A DNA stretch of 64,000 bases from Turbatrix aceti (lineage: Eukaryota > Nematoda > Chromadorea > Rhabditida > Panagrolaimidae), in NCBI GenBank assembly GCA_963969345.1, contig OZ017770.1, positions 6,209,246 to 6,273,245 of the forward strand. The letters run 5' to 3'. The notes under the pieces are model-generated. The model was given only the letters and a program-made list of their open reading frames with translations, was not told where the DNA came from and searched no databases. Positions 51,601 through 64,000 of this stretch are shown here, piece after piece (positions within the stretch are counted from its first letter, which is position 1; each line of letters begins with the position of its first letter). A program made the translations under genes and the position numbers.

Positions 51601-54532
51601 ACTAAAAATGTCTTTTGACCTCTGTCTTGTCACTTTTTTTTAAATTTGAAAACTTGAAGGAACTTAAGAAAAGAAGAGTATTTTTTAAACAACTTTGAGC
51701 ATGCCATTAAACAAGCAGGCGACTTTTTTGAAAATGCATAGTATTTCTTGGTAGCCGCCGTATAGCACTTCTTTATCCGGGGCAGCGTCGCATTCACCGG
51801 TCTCGACCCGTTATGCATTCCCAAGCATTTTACAACCCTTAGGTTAAAAGTTTGCCGTTTGTTCGTTCCTTTTTTGCCAAAAACAAAACCTGACAAAATC
51901 GTTATATAAATTTCAAAGAATTTTTTTTATAAAACTTAGGCTATAGTAGCGTACGTCTTTGATTCATTTTTGACGTTACAAGCGGTCATTTGTCACTACA
52001 GCCAATGCAGACACGTCGCAATTGTCCTTTGATTCTTCCGTCAATGCTTGTTTTCTCATTGGCATAGAACAATTGCTTTCTTTATTCAATTTTTTGCCTT
52101 CCAATTGAAATAAAACGCAATAACATAGTATAAAACATATGAGAAAAGACTGCCCTAGCCCCCAGCATGTTGTTCAACCTGGAAGCGTTTAATTAAGCTG
52201 ATGAGTTGACTTTGAGGTCAAACCAGCCTGTAGTAAACTTATGACACCCAACTGCTGTTGTATGTGTCATCAACATTCTTGCTGGCAGTCTCCTTGCTAT
52301 ATTTCTTCCTGTTGGCCCTGTGGCACACAACTGTTGTGCTTTTTGGTTGACTCTATATCTTCCGTGTCACAAATTACCAGAATTTTAAGTCGCTCACCGC
52401 CACCGGTTAATCATTGGATTTGTTTTTGGATCTCGTCTGTGCATTAGCGAGAGTCATTCATTCGTCGTATTTTTTTATCCCAATACAGGGAGGGTAGGTG
52501 GCATTTCTTTGTTGTTAGCACAAGGCCGAAACACTGTGTAATTTGATCATGCTCATGCTCACTTTTTCAACTCCAAAATTTTCAAAAACAACATAGGACT
52601 ACAAGATAGGAAGTTGTAGTCGCAGTATCTTATTCTTTATATATTTTTCTTCAAGACATGCAAATGGATACCAATCTTTTCCAAGGGCCATATATTTTTG
52701 TTCACTAATTTCTGCAGTCCCACTGCTTGCATTTTGTCTCATAGACTGCTGCCATTGCTGCCAGAGCTCTCGTGTACACCTTTCGTGCTTTTTGCTTTTT
52801 ACTATTCATTCCCAGTTAATACACCTCACATCAATAAAGACCCCCTCTCTTTCCAGTTGTTCTTTCAAGTGCAGGTGCTTCATTTTAAAAATTTTTTCCT
52901 TCGTTGTTGGTGTTGTTGTCGTTGTCACCGTCGGCAGCGGCAGCGGCGGCGTGCATGCAAAATTCTTTATTTAGTCCACCCGTCATTCGTGCCGCAATTT
53001 TCAGTCTAGCAAGTTGGACTAAAAATAATCGCATCATTTGCTGAATCTTCAGCTGTACTAATTTAATATGTTGATTTTTTATGCTTTGAATTGCTTTTGG
53101 TTGTCTTGTAGAGCGTTGATCATGCCTTGCTCGAACGGGAAGAATTGTTTTTTGAAGTACTTTTTTTTTGATTTTTCGTGCACACGAACACTTTGGGTAC
53201 CCGACAGCCGTGCGGTAGACTTTTTTCAGAGAACAATGAGCCAACCCACCAGCGATAGGGGACTAACAAAAGCCCCTACGGATAGCAAGAGCGATTACGG
53301 CACATTATTTTTAATATTTAGGAAGTGGACTATTTTCACATTTTTTTGACAAGTGTTGGTTTTCGTATTTCTTGCAAGTAAAATTTTCTTCTTTTCCCCT
53401 CCTCGAGTGAGGTTATTGATGGCGCCGTTGTAAGCGAATCGTCGGGGGTACGGCATGCAAACACGCAAGGTTGTACAGTCGAGGTGAGGCGGCAAACCTT
53501 AATTTCAACCCAAGTCACGCAAAAAATATCGCATGTGCCATCACTCGTGCTGTTCCGCGGAGGCTACTCCTTTTTTTTCTATCGTTCTCGCACCCATTAG
53601 ACAGGGATTGTACATATCCAATCAGAGGGCGAACCTCGTCACTGTCGCGAGCTTGCACGCAAAATGCTCGATGCTCTTGCATCTTTTTTTTGATGCCATT
53701 GAATTATAAAAGACATTTGCGAGACATGAAAAATTTATGAACTGCTTTTTTTTAAAACAACGATAAGTGGCGACGAGCTTGTTGTACACATTTTTTTGTA
53801 TCAGCATGTATCTTCTATTGTGATAGGTTGTCTGTCCTTTCAAGTCAAGTCAAATTGCGACAAAAATACATTTCTTCGTAACTTGTCTGCTGCAAAACAG
53901 GTGATAATTATTTAATTTGTTTAATATTAGGGCAGACAACCTAGTAACTCATGCGAAATGAACGGTAAACCTTACCCCAAACTCAGCAAACTGGTACGAG
54001 CAGGTTAAAATTTTCTTTTTTGCTTAGTTTTTATTTTTTTGCAAAGCAATTTGCTTCTTTTAATTTTAATGCTTTTTTTCTGTTTTGAAAGGATTAAAAT
54101 CATTTTCGTAATATGCGTGCCAAATGTGGCGACATTTGTGATACATATAAAAACACATTGAGAGAAAAAAAAAACTCCTGACCGACAGGATGTGGAATCC
54201 TGGGATTTTTTCTTCTACAAGAGGCTTGACATTTCTAATTCACTTTATTTGCTCTTACACATGCTGGCATTTCATTTCATTTCATTTCATTTATTCTCTA
54301 ACTCGTACGCACCATATCATACATACAACACTACAATGAACAGTCAGAAGGTGATGAAGATGATGATGGCGTCTCGTACGTAGAGGGGCCCATCCGGAAC
54401 GGATGTCTTTGCGATACGTGCACCCTGAGTTCGCAGCTCTTACAGGGGACGGGACGTGTTTTTGGTGTGGTGTGTTTTTCGATTGGATGATGACGAATGA
54501 GAATGAGTTGTAGAAGACCGCTGCGCCCAAGC

Positions 54533-54543
54533 GGGATCGAACC
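54533..54543 (-). promoter_or_regulatory. RNA polymerase III box B of the SINE
   Basis: GGTTCGATCCC matches the box B consensus GGTTCGANNCC. Confidence 0.72.
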
Positions 54544-54576
54544 TCGACCTTGATTTCCTTGTAGACGCGCCACACA

Positions 54577-54587
54577 CCACTGGGCCA
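54577..54587 (-). promoter_or_regulatory. RNA polymerase III box A of the SINE
   Basis: TGGCCCAGTGG matches the box A consensus TGGCNNAGTGG exactly. Confidence 0.72.
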
Positions 54588-57416
54588 ACCGACCAGGTTC
54601 GCCCGTAGCAATAATGCAATTGTCCGCCATTCCCACCAGCAGAGGGAAGGCTTTTTCGTAATCGTCATGGCAATCACTGAGTCTATTTATGCCTTCACAT
54701 TTGTGAACATTTTTTTTTCACGTTGCAAATATATATGTTTTTCGGTTACGTTATTTTACCGATAGCCTAAATGTATAGTAAAAACAGGACTTTGCCAAAA
54801 GGGCTATATCACATTAACACTTAGAGCGAGGAATATATCCATACATTTTTCAGCAAATGACTTTTTGTGCCACCGTCGTACGGGTTTTTAAGGCGCGAAT
54901 TGGAAAAATAAAGAAATAAAGAAAACGTTTTTTTGCGGACTTGAATAAAACGAATATCCCTGTTCAATTTGTTGTGTACCATTTTCCATCAGAAGCATTA
55001 CTGCATTTGTTCGAAGTACTATCGTTGCACAAAAAAACCGCGACTTTTTTCCGCCTTTCTTCGACATGCGTGGACCAACTATATTTTTTACACAAAAATG
55101 AGAAGGACGCTTTTAAGGATACTACCCGATTATTCTTATGACGAGACTAGCAGGGTCTAAGTGAAAGTCTAAATTTAATAATACAAAGCCTGAATTTGAT
55201 GAGTTTTAGGAAACTTGAACAGTGTAGTTGCATTTGTCGCTGTCTTCTCAGCCGTAGCTTGTCTCCGAGTTTGAGTCGCTTTAATGACAATAGAGACGAC
55301 AGCATCCGACAACTTTGTCGCCCAGCGGCATCTTTGACTTCGGTTGACGCTCATCGTTAAAGACTTGAAGGCAAATGTCTTGCGTTTGCGCTTGAAGGCC
55401 TTATTCTTTGCGCGTTCTCCTTTCTTTTCTTTCGCGTTCGTAACACGCATTTGTGGCAATAGACTCCTTGATTGCCTTTTGGCATTGCTAGACGACTCTG
55501 GGTGGAGCTTGCAAACTTTTTTCCGTAATTTTTGGTGTGAGCTTTTCTCATCATCCTCTTGTATTTGGTATACAGATATTCTTACCAACGAGGGGATTAA
55601 AAATGGCGATGCTGATTACGCAATGCATGAAATGATTTTGTGGTAAACTAATAATTTATTACCCCCGTTATCTCGTCACCTTACACTTGGTCAGACGCCG
55701 TGAGTTCGTTTGATAGCTTTTCATTACTTGCCGACAAGGGCAATGGCACGTGTAGTCTTACAAGTCTAATCAAAAGTTCTTAAAAGTTCATTGTTAATTC
55801 TCAGTTATTCATTCTCGCCTGTTGCGCTTTTTTATTTCATTGTTTTGCATTGTGCCGTTTGCACGTTTGTTTCGCGCTATTCGGTTCCTGTTTAACAAAG
55901 TTCTAATAACAATAACGCTTTTTTTAGCATACCAATCTTAAAAAATGCGAAAGACTCAATCACGTACCTCGGTATCCAGTGTATCCTTCCAGTGCCTCGG
56001 CGCACGACACTAAGTTTTCAAAGACATACCTCAACAAAGACAAAAAGGTTTGCCATTTTTTTTCTTAGACTTATTCCCTCCTTTGTATCATAAACTTGTT
56101 ACCGCCGCCGCGTGCGGGGACTATACTTTATATAATTACATTTTGCAAGTTATGCTTCTCATGTTCAGTCGTTATTTTCGTATTTTTGGCCTACACCGTC
56201 TTTAAACAGCGGATAAATATATTTGCGTGAAGTCCTGGCAATGTTAGGGGCTTTTAAGTGAAATTTAGCTTGTCTACCTTAAATGTCTCCTAGAATGTGT
56301 CGCCTGTGAAAATGCGCATGAATGCTTCACGCAAAATGCACCAACTGAATTCTTGCTCGTTGTCCCAGAAAATATAAGGTCGCTGAAGACCTCCTTTTGC
56401 CATTTGACTTTCTGCATGCTTCAACCTGCTTAAAGATATGTGACCATCGTTGTATTAATTTTTAACACTGGCATTCTGTTTCTTTTTTTTTCGGCGCCAA
56501 ACCTTGACAGAAAATTTTGGACACCGCCTCTAGTCGCGCCTTGTTTCGATGTGGCACAGCCCACCTTCAGCCTACGTTCGCTAAGATTAACATTTTTCAA
56601 TTTCGAGGTGTTTGAAAAACGCTGTTCCATTTTCTTTCCACCCATTTTTTAGTAATTCAACTTTTTTACCGAAACCTGAGAAATATTTTTTTTTATCACA
56701 GCTTATTGCTGCCGTGTTATAGGCTCTTTGCTAACATAGTAGGCTAACAAGATTGTAGCCGGTCTACGTCTTGTCTGCATAGTTTTGATGCCTTTCAAAA
56801 TTTAAAAGCAGTGCTAATGTTTAGTACGGAGCGAGATCCGTTTACAGCGCTTTTTTAAGTATGCATCCATCCGATCCTCCGTTCATCGTTAATGAGGTAA
56901 ACTGCGCCTTGACATGGACTCAGTTTTCATGTGTTTAGTCTCCAATCAGTGCAGCGTTGGGAATATAAAAAGTTAACTGCTAACAAATACCCACGGCATC
57001 ACGGAGGAAATAGGCATGCGGCATCTTTAGCTATGAAAATCGCTGCCCTACGCCAACGAATAAAAATTATTTATGAGCAAAGTAGCGAGATAACGGCATG
57101 GCAGCCAACCTTTTTGTCCTAGATTGTTGGTTAATATGGAAAACGATACGATGTCGCCAAGGTATGTAGCAATGCTCAGGCGAACAGCGTTGCTGCCTTA
57201 CATGGTATCTTTCATGTTGCCGATTTCATACATGATGCTTTTTTAATCCGATTGACCTGCCTGCCCTTTTCTCTCTAAGCTTAATGAAATTACAGAGTTG
57301 TTTTAATTTTTTAAGGTACATTGCCGACGTAGGCAGACGACGTGTTTATTATGACATTTGCATAGGCTGTCTGTTTTGTAAACAAGTTGTTACTCTTTCA
57401 GGTTATCTCGGCCGGC

Positions 57417-59456
57417 ATGCTACTGTACTACTTAGCGGCCATATTCAAGGGCCTTCATCCACGTGTCGATGATGACTTTGTGGATAAACTCAACTATCAC
57501 TACACTTCTGCTATTATCTTTGCCTTTGCAATCATAGTATCTGCCAAGCAATATGTCGGTTATCCGATTCAATGCTGGGTGCCTGCTCAATTCACTGATG
57601 CCTGGGAACAATATACAGAAAATTATTGCTGGGTCGAAAACACGTACTACCTTCCGCTAACCAGCGCTTTTCCACTAGAATACGGCGAGCGAAGGTGTGT
57701 TGCACTATAAGAATTTTTGCGGTCCAAAAAAAATTAATTTATTTTTTTTCTAGAGCCCGCCAAATAAGCTACTATCAATGGGTACCGTTTGTGTTAGCGC
57801 TTGAAGCGCTAATGTTCTATGTGCCATGTATAATGTGGCGAGGATTGCTTCACTGGCATTCCGGTAAGGTGTTTGAAAATAAAATTGGTCTTACACCGGG
57901 GTGGTATATTTGTTTTTAAGGCATCAATGTACAAAGCCTGACACAAATGGCTTGTGATGCGCGAATGATGGACGCTGACGCCAGGGCTGCAACCGTGCAA
58001 ACGATAGCCGGACACATGGAAGACGCCTTAGAAATTCAACGAGAAGTTACAGATTCCAGCTTTTGCGTAGGAAAACGATGGTCATCATACGTCACTTGCT
58101 TATACGTTTTTATCAAGTTGCTATACTTGATGAATGTCGTAGCCCAAATATTTTTGCTCAATCTATTCCTTGGAACAGACAACCTTTTCTATGGCTTTCA
58201 CATTCTCAAAGATTTACTCGATGGCCGAGTATGGGAAGATAGTGGTAATTTTCCCAGAGTGACAATGTGCGATTTTGAGGTAATTAATGACATCATTTTT
58301 TTCTTATCAAAAAGTTTCTGCTTGCCCAACTAAAAATAATTACTTGCTTCAGGTACGGGTACTTGGCAACGTGCATCACCACACCGTGCAATGCGTACTG
58401 ATGATCAACATGTTCAACGAAAAGATCTTTCTTTTCCTCTGGTTTTGGTTTTTCATGGTTTCGATAGTTTCCCTGTTCTCTATGGGTCATTGGATGCTGA
58501 TTTCATTCCTTCCCGGACAGGTGAGTCATTTGTTGCAATTTGATGAAATATAGCGCCGGGCGTATCCAGAAAGTTGTCAGATGTAAGCATAGTCAGCGTG
58601 TTTAAAAACCGGGACACGCTATCTGTCAAGTCGGATTTCTAATCTCATACACGCATCTGGGAAACAAATGTTAAGACATTTTTGAGACTTTTCCCCAGAG
58701 GCAGAAAAACATACTTTAAAGTGCTACACATAACATAATCAAAGGCTCGGACTCCGTAAACGCCGTGTCTGATGACAACGACAAACAAAATCATGCATTC
58801 GGGGCCATGCACTTACGATTTTCTCTGCATCTACATACATATATTTTTCAGCATATGAAATTCGTTCGCAAATATCTTCGGGCCACAGATCTTGCAACTG
58901 ATCGACAGTCAGTTAAAAAGTTTGTCCACAAGTTCCTCGGTTTTGACGGCGTCTTTTGCATGCGGATGATAAGCGCACACGCAGGTGACATAATGGCAAC
59001 CGAACTCATCGTCGCCCTCTGGCACAACTTCAACGATCGGGTACGAAAGAGTCCCATCGAAATGTTCGAAGGTGGTGTCAGTCAATCGCCTTCAAAGCTG
59101 GACGCAAACTTCAAAACATGGCTATTGGGACAAACCAGGTATAGCAACTCAAGTTCATACACACAGCCGCATCAGTGATCCGAAAGATACATGTCGTGAT
59201 ATCCACACTGTTATTTATAAAAAAAACCACTCTAAAGTCAAGTTTTTATGCCAACACATTGGCGGCGGTCTCTTTTTTTTCTGATTGTCAAAAAGCGATA
59301 ACATGGATAATAATAATAATAATAATATTAATAATAATAACTTCAAATCGTGTTTTACCGTCTCGGGGTGATCTTTTGGCGTAGGTTTTTGTGGTAATTT
59401 TACTTTTTCCGTCTATTTTCTATACTACCAGATGGCCGATATCATCAAACATGTGA
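57417..59456 (+). CDS. Innexin gap-junction protein (UNC-7/UNC-9-like)
   Basis: Six exons (57417-57694, 57754-57863, 57921-58279, 58353-58520, 58852-59138, 59432-59456) give 408 aa, close to the usual innexin size. The N-terminus has [17 protein letters not shown] and a first helix. Extracellular loop 1 has two Cys ([10 protein letters not shown] and [12 protein letters not shown]), helix 2 has the family signature YYQWVPF, and loop 2 has two Cys (TMCDFE and [11 protein letters not shown]). Helix 4 ends before the cytoplasmic KYLRATD segment. Innexin hexamers form electrical synapses and hemichannels. The start at 57417 is the first in-frame ATG after an AG acceptor; an upstream coding exon cannot be excluded. 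The last exon gives a short tail (RWPISSNM); another frame of the same exon stays open longer, so the C-terminus is uncertain. Confidence 0.86.
59305..59340. repeat. (AAT)n microsatellite
   Basis: About a dozen AAT units, with one imperfect TTAAT interruption, lie in the last intron of the innexin gene. Confidence 0.85.
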
Positions 59457-61300
59457 AGAGGACGGAGATACCAAAACCAGCGCCTGTTACATACTTCAAA
59501 TTCTATCGTTTATTTTTTGTACCTACAGTTTTTGGGCTTTGTGCTTCGCTTTCGATGGCAGTTAAAACGCACATTTGCACGGTTCAAATTTTATATTTGT
59601 ACCTTTATCATTAAAATAACATTTTTCCTCTTTATTTTTAACCCTGTCCTTTACTCTCCTTAATCGTGAACATTTTTTTCCTAGTAGGGTGTCGTTTTTG
59701 AAATTTTTTGGAATAACATTGTAAAAAAAACAAATTTTTTCTTTTATTTTAAAATCATCGCCACCGCCGCCTTGTGTTCGCTACTTTTTGTGTGTACCTA
59801 TCTCTTTTGTGTGTGTGTGGATATCGACAAAGTTGGTTGTGTTGTTTGTAACTGTCATCAATCATACGACTGTTTTCTGAGTTGCTTCCACTTTTCAGAG
59901 GAAAACCACAATTTGATGGCGGAAATCCTACGCGCAGTAAAAAACGTCGAAAGTCCGATGGCTACTTTACTTTTGTTTAATTAAACAATTAATTGACACA
60001 TACTTCTCTTCGAATGATGGTTCTAAGTAGAAACAGATCATCACAAGCCCTGCCGTCGCAAAAAAGAAAAATAAGAGAGTTGAGGCTTTGTAAAACTTTT
60101 TTTTGCCTGCTGCCCCATTACCAATGTTTGAAATTGTTTTATTTTTACAACTCTCGCTGTTCTATCCTTGTTATTTGCGACAGACAGTATCAAATTTCAA
60201 GACTGTACAGTTTATAGGGTTTCATTCTATCTGCCCCCGCTTTTGCGCTTGTTAACGTAGTTTATTTTCCGCCACCACCACACCACGTACAAAAAAATTG
60301 CGCAACCAAAAAGTCAACAACGATTGAAACTTGTCAACCAAACGAAGTATTGCAGATCTTGCAGACTACTTTTTGTACAGTTGAGGGTTAGGGTTATCTT
60401 TGGTGCGCCAAAAAAATCACACTGCCTGTGACAAGCATTTTTGCATTTTTTTAAAAAAGTGGAAACAAAATTCAGGAACATCTGATTGATCTAACCCATT
60501 GTTTGTTTGGCAGTTTCTGTGTTGTTACAAAATCAAAGCGGTGGAATTGTTGACCTGTTTTGTTTGATTTCCTCTCGGATCATAACCTGCCATCATTTTG
60601 GTTGCTAGTTTTTAAAACCGATACGAAAGGTACAAATGAAAAAAAAGGCAGTGCCGTTGTTGATTGTTTATCGGTCCACGGGTACATTGTTGCCAAAATA
60701 CTATATAGACAATCATCGAAAAAACCGATTCTGTATGTCTTTCGAAGTTCCTCACAAAACGCACAGCTACTTTCGCATTACCTCAACACTGCCATTGATA
60801 AACTTTTGTTTCACCAACTTTCTTTTATTTTCAAAAATGTTGCATGGCTTCTGGTTAATGTTTACCTGCACACTCGCACTGCTAATTTCGCCTTTCAATC
60901 TCCTTTTCTCCTCTCCTCTTCGCATTTTTGAGTGTTACGTGGCTTTCAAGACAAACACGACCAATCGTTGTATCATCTCATGCAACATACCATGAAAAAA
61001 AACAACAACAGTTAGCCTGCTTTTTTGTCTAGTCATATCCTATGCCTTTCTCATCTGATGCATCCCATTGATCAGACAACAAATGCATCACGAAAAAGAG
61101 TTGAAATTTTTTTTTATAGAACGTTTGTCCTAGAATAAGAAGGCTTACTTGCAATCCCAATTAAATTCTGGGCTCTCACGGGTTATACTATGTTTCTCGA
61201 TCGTCAGTCTAAATATTCTTTGTCATCTAAGCGTAATAATGTGTCGTTTAACTTGTTGCCAAAATAAAGAACGATTTATTGCATTACGAAGTACTGTACG
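59457..61300. other. Intergenic region downstream of the innexin
   Basis: About 1.8 kb of AT-rich sequence lies between the innexin and the repeat array. No gene, RNA or repeat is recognised. Confidence 0.45.
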
Positions 61301-62756
61301 CACAGCGTATCGGTAAGCCTATTTTTAGTTCGCGCAAACTGTGAAAAAAAGTGGCCACTCGGCTGAGGAAAATTTTTGCCTGCGCGCGCACTCTTGTTTT
61401 TCTTGAAAGTGCACCCCAGATAATCGCAAAACAAAAATATTAAGATGCAAGTGTTTGTTTAGATTGATATTGTCATCGATTAAGCACATTTTTGCGAACA
61501 TTTTGATGCCATTTTTGAAAAAAAATATTTATTGTGAGTCTCGCTGCATATTTCCAAAAACAGACATTTTTAAAAACGTTTGTGATAATTTCACAAAAAG
61601 TGTTCTGTACAGAGTTCTGAAATTTTTATGACAGTTGCATACGGTGTTGAAGAAGATATCCTGAAATTTTGGTGCAATTTCGCCTTGAAATATTAAAGTT
61701 AGCTGCTGATAACTGTTTTTCCTTGTAAAATTGCGCGCAAGCACACCCCTCTGTTCCTACTCATGGTACTCTAAAAACATTTTTTGGTTAGAAAAATGTT
61801 CGACCCCTTCACTATTGGAATATTAAAGCAATCGGAACTTCAATACACAATTCGGGCGAGTGTCGTCGTCGAGTCGAGGAAGCACGGCGATGCGCACGAA
61901 GTTGCGGCAACAAGAAACGAGTGCCGCCGTCGATTGACCCTTCAGGGATGTACCTGAGTACGACTATCGTGTGCAGTGAACGACTATCATGTGCAAGGCA
62001 AAGAAGTTGTTCTGTTTCTGGTCAAACAACTCACAACTTGTTAGTGATTTTGTATAGTAGTACAACATGTCCATGGCACCCGCCCTAATAGTGGTTTAAA
62101 GTTCCGAATGTTTAAAACTTATTAGCCTTGCTCATGATAGTCGTGCATTCAGGGATGTACCAGAGCACGATGGCCGTACTCAGGTACATCCCTGAAGGGT
62201 CAATCGACGGCGGCACTCGTTTCTTGTTGCCGCAACTTCGTGCGCATCGCCGTGCTTCCTCGACTCGACGACGACACTCGCCCGAATTGTGTATTGAAGT
62301 TCCGATTGCTTTAATATTCCAATAGTGAAGGGGTCGAACATTTTTCTAACCAAAAAATGTTTTTAGAGTACCATGAGTAGGAACAGAGGGGTGTGCTTGC
62401 GCGCAATTTTACAAAGAAAAACAGTTATCAGCAGCTAACTTTAATATCTCAAGGCGAAATTGCACCAAATTTTCAGGATACCTTCTTCAACACCTTATGC
62501 ATCTGTCATAAAAATTTCAGAACTCTGTACAGAACACTTTTTGTGAAATTATCACAAACGTTTTTAAAAATGTCTGTTTTTGGAAATATGCAGCGAGACT
62601 CACAATAAATATTTTTTTTCAAAAATGGCATCAAAATGTTCGCAAAAATGTGCTTAATCGATGACAATATCAATCTAAACAAACACTTGCATCTTTATAT
62701 TTTTGTTTTGCGATTATCTGGGGTGCACTTTCAAGAAAAACAAGAGTGCGCGCGCA
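61301..62756. repeat. Palindromic satellite-like unit, copy 1
   Basis: This 1,456-bp unit has an 80-bp linker (61301-61380, starting CACAGCGTATCGGTA), a left arm (61381-61961), a spacer (61962-62175) and a right arm (62176-62756) that is the reverse complement of the left. Both arms are 581 bp. The outer arm ends are TGCGCGCGCACTCTTG and its complement. Directly after the right arm the linker begins again, which makes the array head to tail. Each arm keeps a 71-codon open frame (61529-61744 minus, 62393-62608 plus). Confidence 0.9.
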
Positions 62757-64000
62757 CACAGCGTATCGGTAGGCCTATTTTTAGTTCGCGCAAACTGTGA
62801 AAAAAAGTGGCCACTCGGCTGAGGAAAATTTTTGCCTGCGCGCGCACTCTTGTTTTTCTTGAAAGTGCACCCCAGATAATCGCAAAACAAAAATATTAAG
62901 ATGCAAGTGTTTGTTTAGATTGATATTGTCATCGATTAAGCACATTCTTGCGAACATTTTGATGCCATTTTTGAAAAAAAATATTTATTGTGAGTCTCGC
63001 TGCATATTTCCAAAAACAGACATTTTTAAAAACGTTTGTGATAATTTCACAAAAAGTGTTCTGTACAGAGTTCTGAAATTTTTATGACAGATGCATACGG
63101 TGTTGAAGAAGGTATCCTGAAAATTTGGTGCAATTTCGCCTTGGAATTTTAAAGTTAGCTGCTGATAACTGTTTTTCCTTATAAAGGTGCGCGCAAGCAC
63201 ACCCCTCTGTTCCTACTCATGGTACTCTAAAAACATTTTTTGGTTAGAAAAATGTTCGACCCCTTCACTATTGGAATATTAAAGCAATCGGAACTTCAAT
63301 ACACAATTCGGGCGAGTGTCGTCGTCGAGTCGAGGAAGCACGGCGACGCGCACGAAGTTGCGGCAACAAGAAACGGGTGCCGCCGCCGATTGACCCTTCA
63401 GGGATGTACCTGAGTACAACTATCGTGTGCAGTGAACGACTATCATGTGCAAGGCAAAGAAGTTGTTCTGTTTCTGGTCAAACAACTCATTGAAGGGTCA
63501 ATCGGCGGCGGCACCCGTTTCTTGTTGCCGCAACTTCGTGCGCGTCGCCGTGCTTCCTCGACTCGACGACGACACTCCCCCGAATTGTGTATTGAAGTTC
63601 CGATTGCTTTAATATTCCAATAGTGAAGGGGTCGAACATTTTTGTAACCAAAAAAATGTTTTTGGAGTACAATGAGTAGGAACAGAGGGGTGTGCTTGCG
63701 CGCAATTTTACAAGGAAAAACAGTTATCAGCAGCTAACTTTAATATTTCAAGGCGAAATTGCACCAAATTTTCAGGATATCTTCTTCAACACCGTATGCA
63801 ACTGTCATAAAAATTTCAGAACTCTGTACAGAACACTTTTTGTGAAATTATCACAAACGTTTTTAAAAATGTCTGTTTTTGGAAATATGCAGCGAGACTC
63901 ACAATAAATATTTTTTTTCAAAAATGGCATCAAAATGTTCGCAAGAATGTGCTTAATCGATGACAATATCAATCTAAACAAACACTTGCATCTTAATATT
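62757..64000. repeat. Palindromic satellite-like unit, copy 2 (cut by the window end)
   Basis: This second copy of the unit contains the linker (62757-62836), a left arm (62837-63417), a spacer of only 73 bp (63418-63490) and a right arm starting at 63491 that runs off the window. The spacer and the inner edge of the right arm are shortened relative to copy 1: the arm lacks the first 16 or so bases next to the spacer. The 71-codon frame is present in both arms (62985-63200 minus, 63692-63907 plus). Confidence 0.9.

Larger units (their letters stand above)
54268..54600 (-). mobile_element. tRNA-derived SINE with an (AAATG)n tail
   Basis: Read on the minus strand, the element starts with a tRNA-like head. 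Box A is TGGCCCAGTGG (54577-54587) and box B is GGTTCGATCCC (54533-54543), 44 nt apart start to start, the spacing of a real tRNA. The acceptor and T stems do not pair well, so it is not a functional tRNA. A tRNA-unrelated body of about 230 bp follows. The 3' end is a run of AAATG units, seen on the plus strand as repeated CATTT at 54268-54293. I could not identify a clear target-site duplication. Confidence 0.75.
48644..57416. other. Gene-poor, AT-rich region
   Basis: About 8.8 kb lies between the membrane-protein gene and the innexin. Poly-T tracts are frequent. No multi-exon gene could be assembled; all open frames are short and lack family signatures or supporting splice context. The only element I recognise is the SINE at 54268-54600. 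The part close to 57416 may carry 5' untranslated exons of the innexin (an AG acceptor ends at 57401). Confidence 0.5.

Noticed and set aside
54533..54600. Functional tRNA gene
   Set aside because: Boxes A and B are good, but the acceptor and T stems do not pair. The body plus AAATG tail downstream fit a SINE.
55175..55588. 137-codon very basic frame on the minus strand
   Set aside because: It has no recognisable domain and no clear splice context, lies in the gene-poor region, and its Lys/Arg richness may only reflect base composition. A real gene cannot be excluded.
60384..60398. GGGTTAGGGTTA, telomere-like
   Set aside because: There are only two units and no extended array, so it is not evidence of a chromosome end.

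Overview
The window looks like nematode nuclear DNA. The genes are split by short introns, most of them 40-70 bp, with C. elegans-like TTTTCAG acceptors and GTAAG or GTTTG donors. The protein families are nematode-typical: a vWA-ZP cuticlin, a myotactin-type giant FnIII protein, an astacin with EGF, CUB and TSP1 modules, and an innexin. All exon joins below were made by eye from reading frame, splice dinucleotides and phase. Identities rest on remembered family signatures, not on searches. I cannot name the species or clade.

Layout, left to right. The window opens with the 3' end of an immunoglobulin-superfamily gene (+), then a cut-6-like cuticlin (+, 443-2915). A Rab35-type GTPase (-, 3162-3940) and a DPY-19 C-mannosyltransferase (-, 4271-6562) follow. 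An astacin protease (+, 8115-10560) and a short matrix metalloproteinase without hemopexin repeats (-, 11516-13261) come next. The window is dominated by an 18-kb let-805/myotactin-like gene (-, 14574-32681; about 4,520 aa). After it come a four-TM TMEM272-like gene (-), a small cysteine-rich secreted protein (-), a secreted protein of unknown family (+), a possible peptide precursor (-) and a single-pass membrane protein (-, 42917-48643) that carries a hAT-type MITE in its first intron.

The right quarter is gene-poor: about 8.8 kb with a tRNA-derived SINE, then one innexin (+, 57417-59456), then a tandem array of 1,456-bp units, each containing a 581-bp-arm palindrome.

Several genes point to one theme, building and remodelling the epidermis, cuticle and body-wall attachment: the cuticlin, the moulting-type astacin, the MMP and myotactin (muscle-epidermis attachment). 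DPY-19 could act on the WxxW sequences of its divergent neighbour, the astacin, and on WSxWS-like sequences in myotactin.

The most interesting internal structure is in the myotactin gene. It has two phase-matched alternative transmembrane exons, a frame-neutral exon carrying a furin-like RVRR site, a six-module FnIII super-repeat, and four GYxxGF repeats in the cytoplasmic tail.
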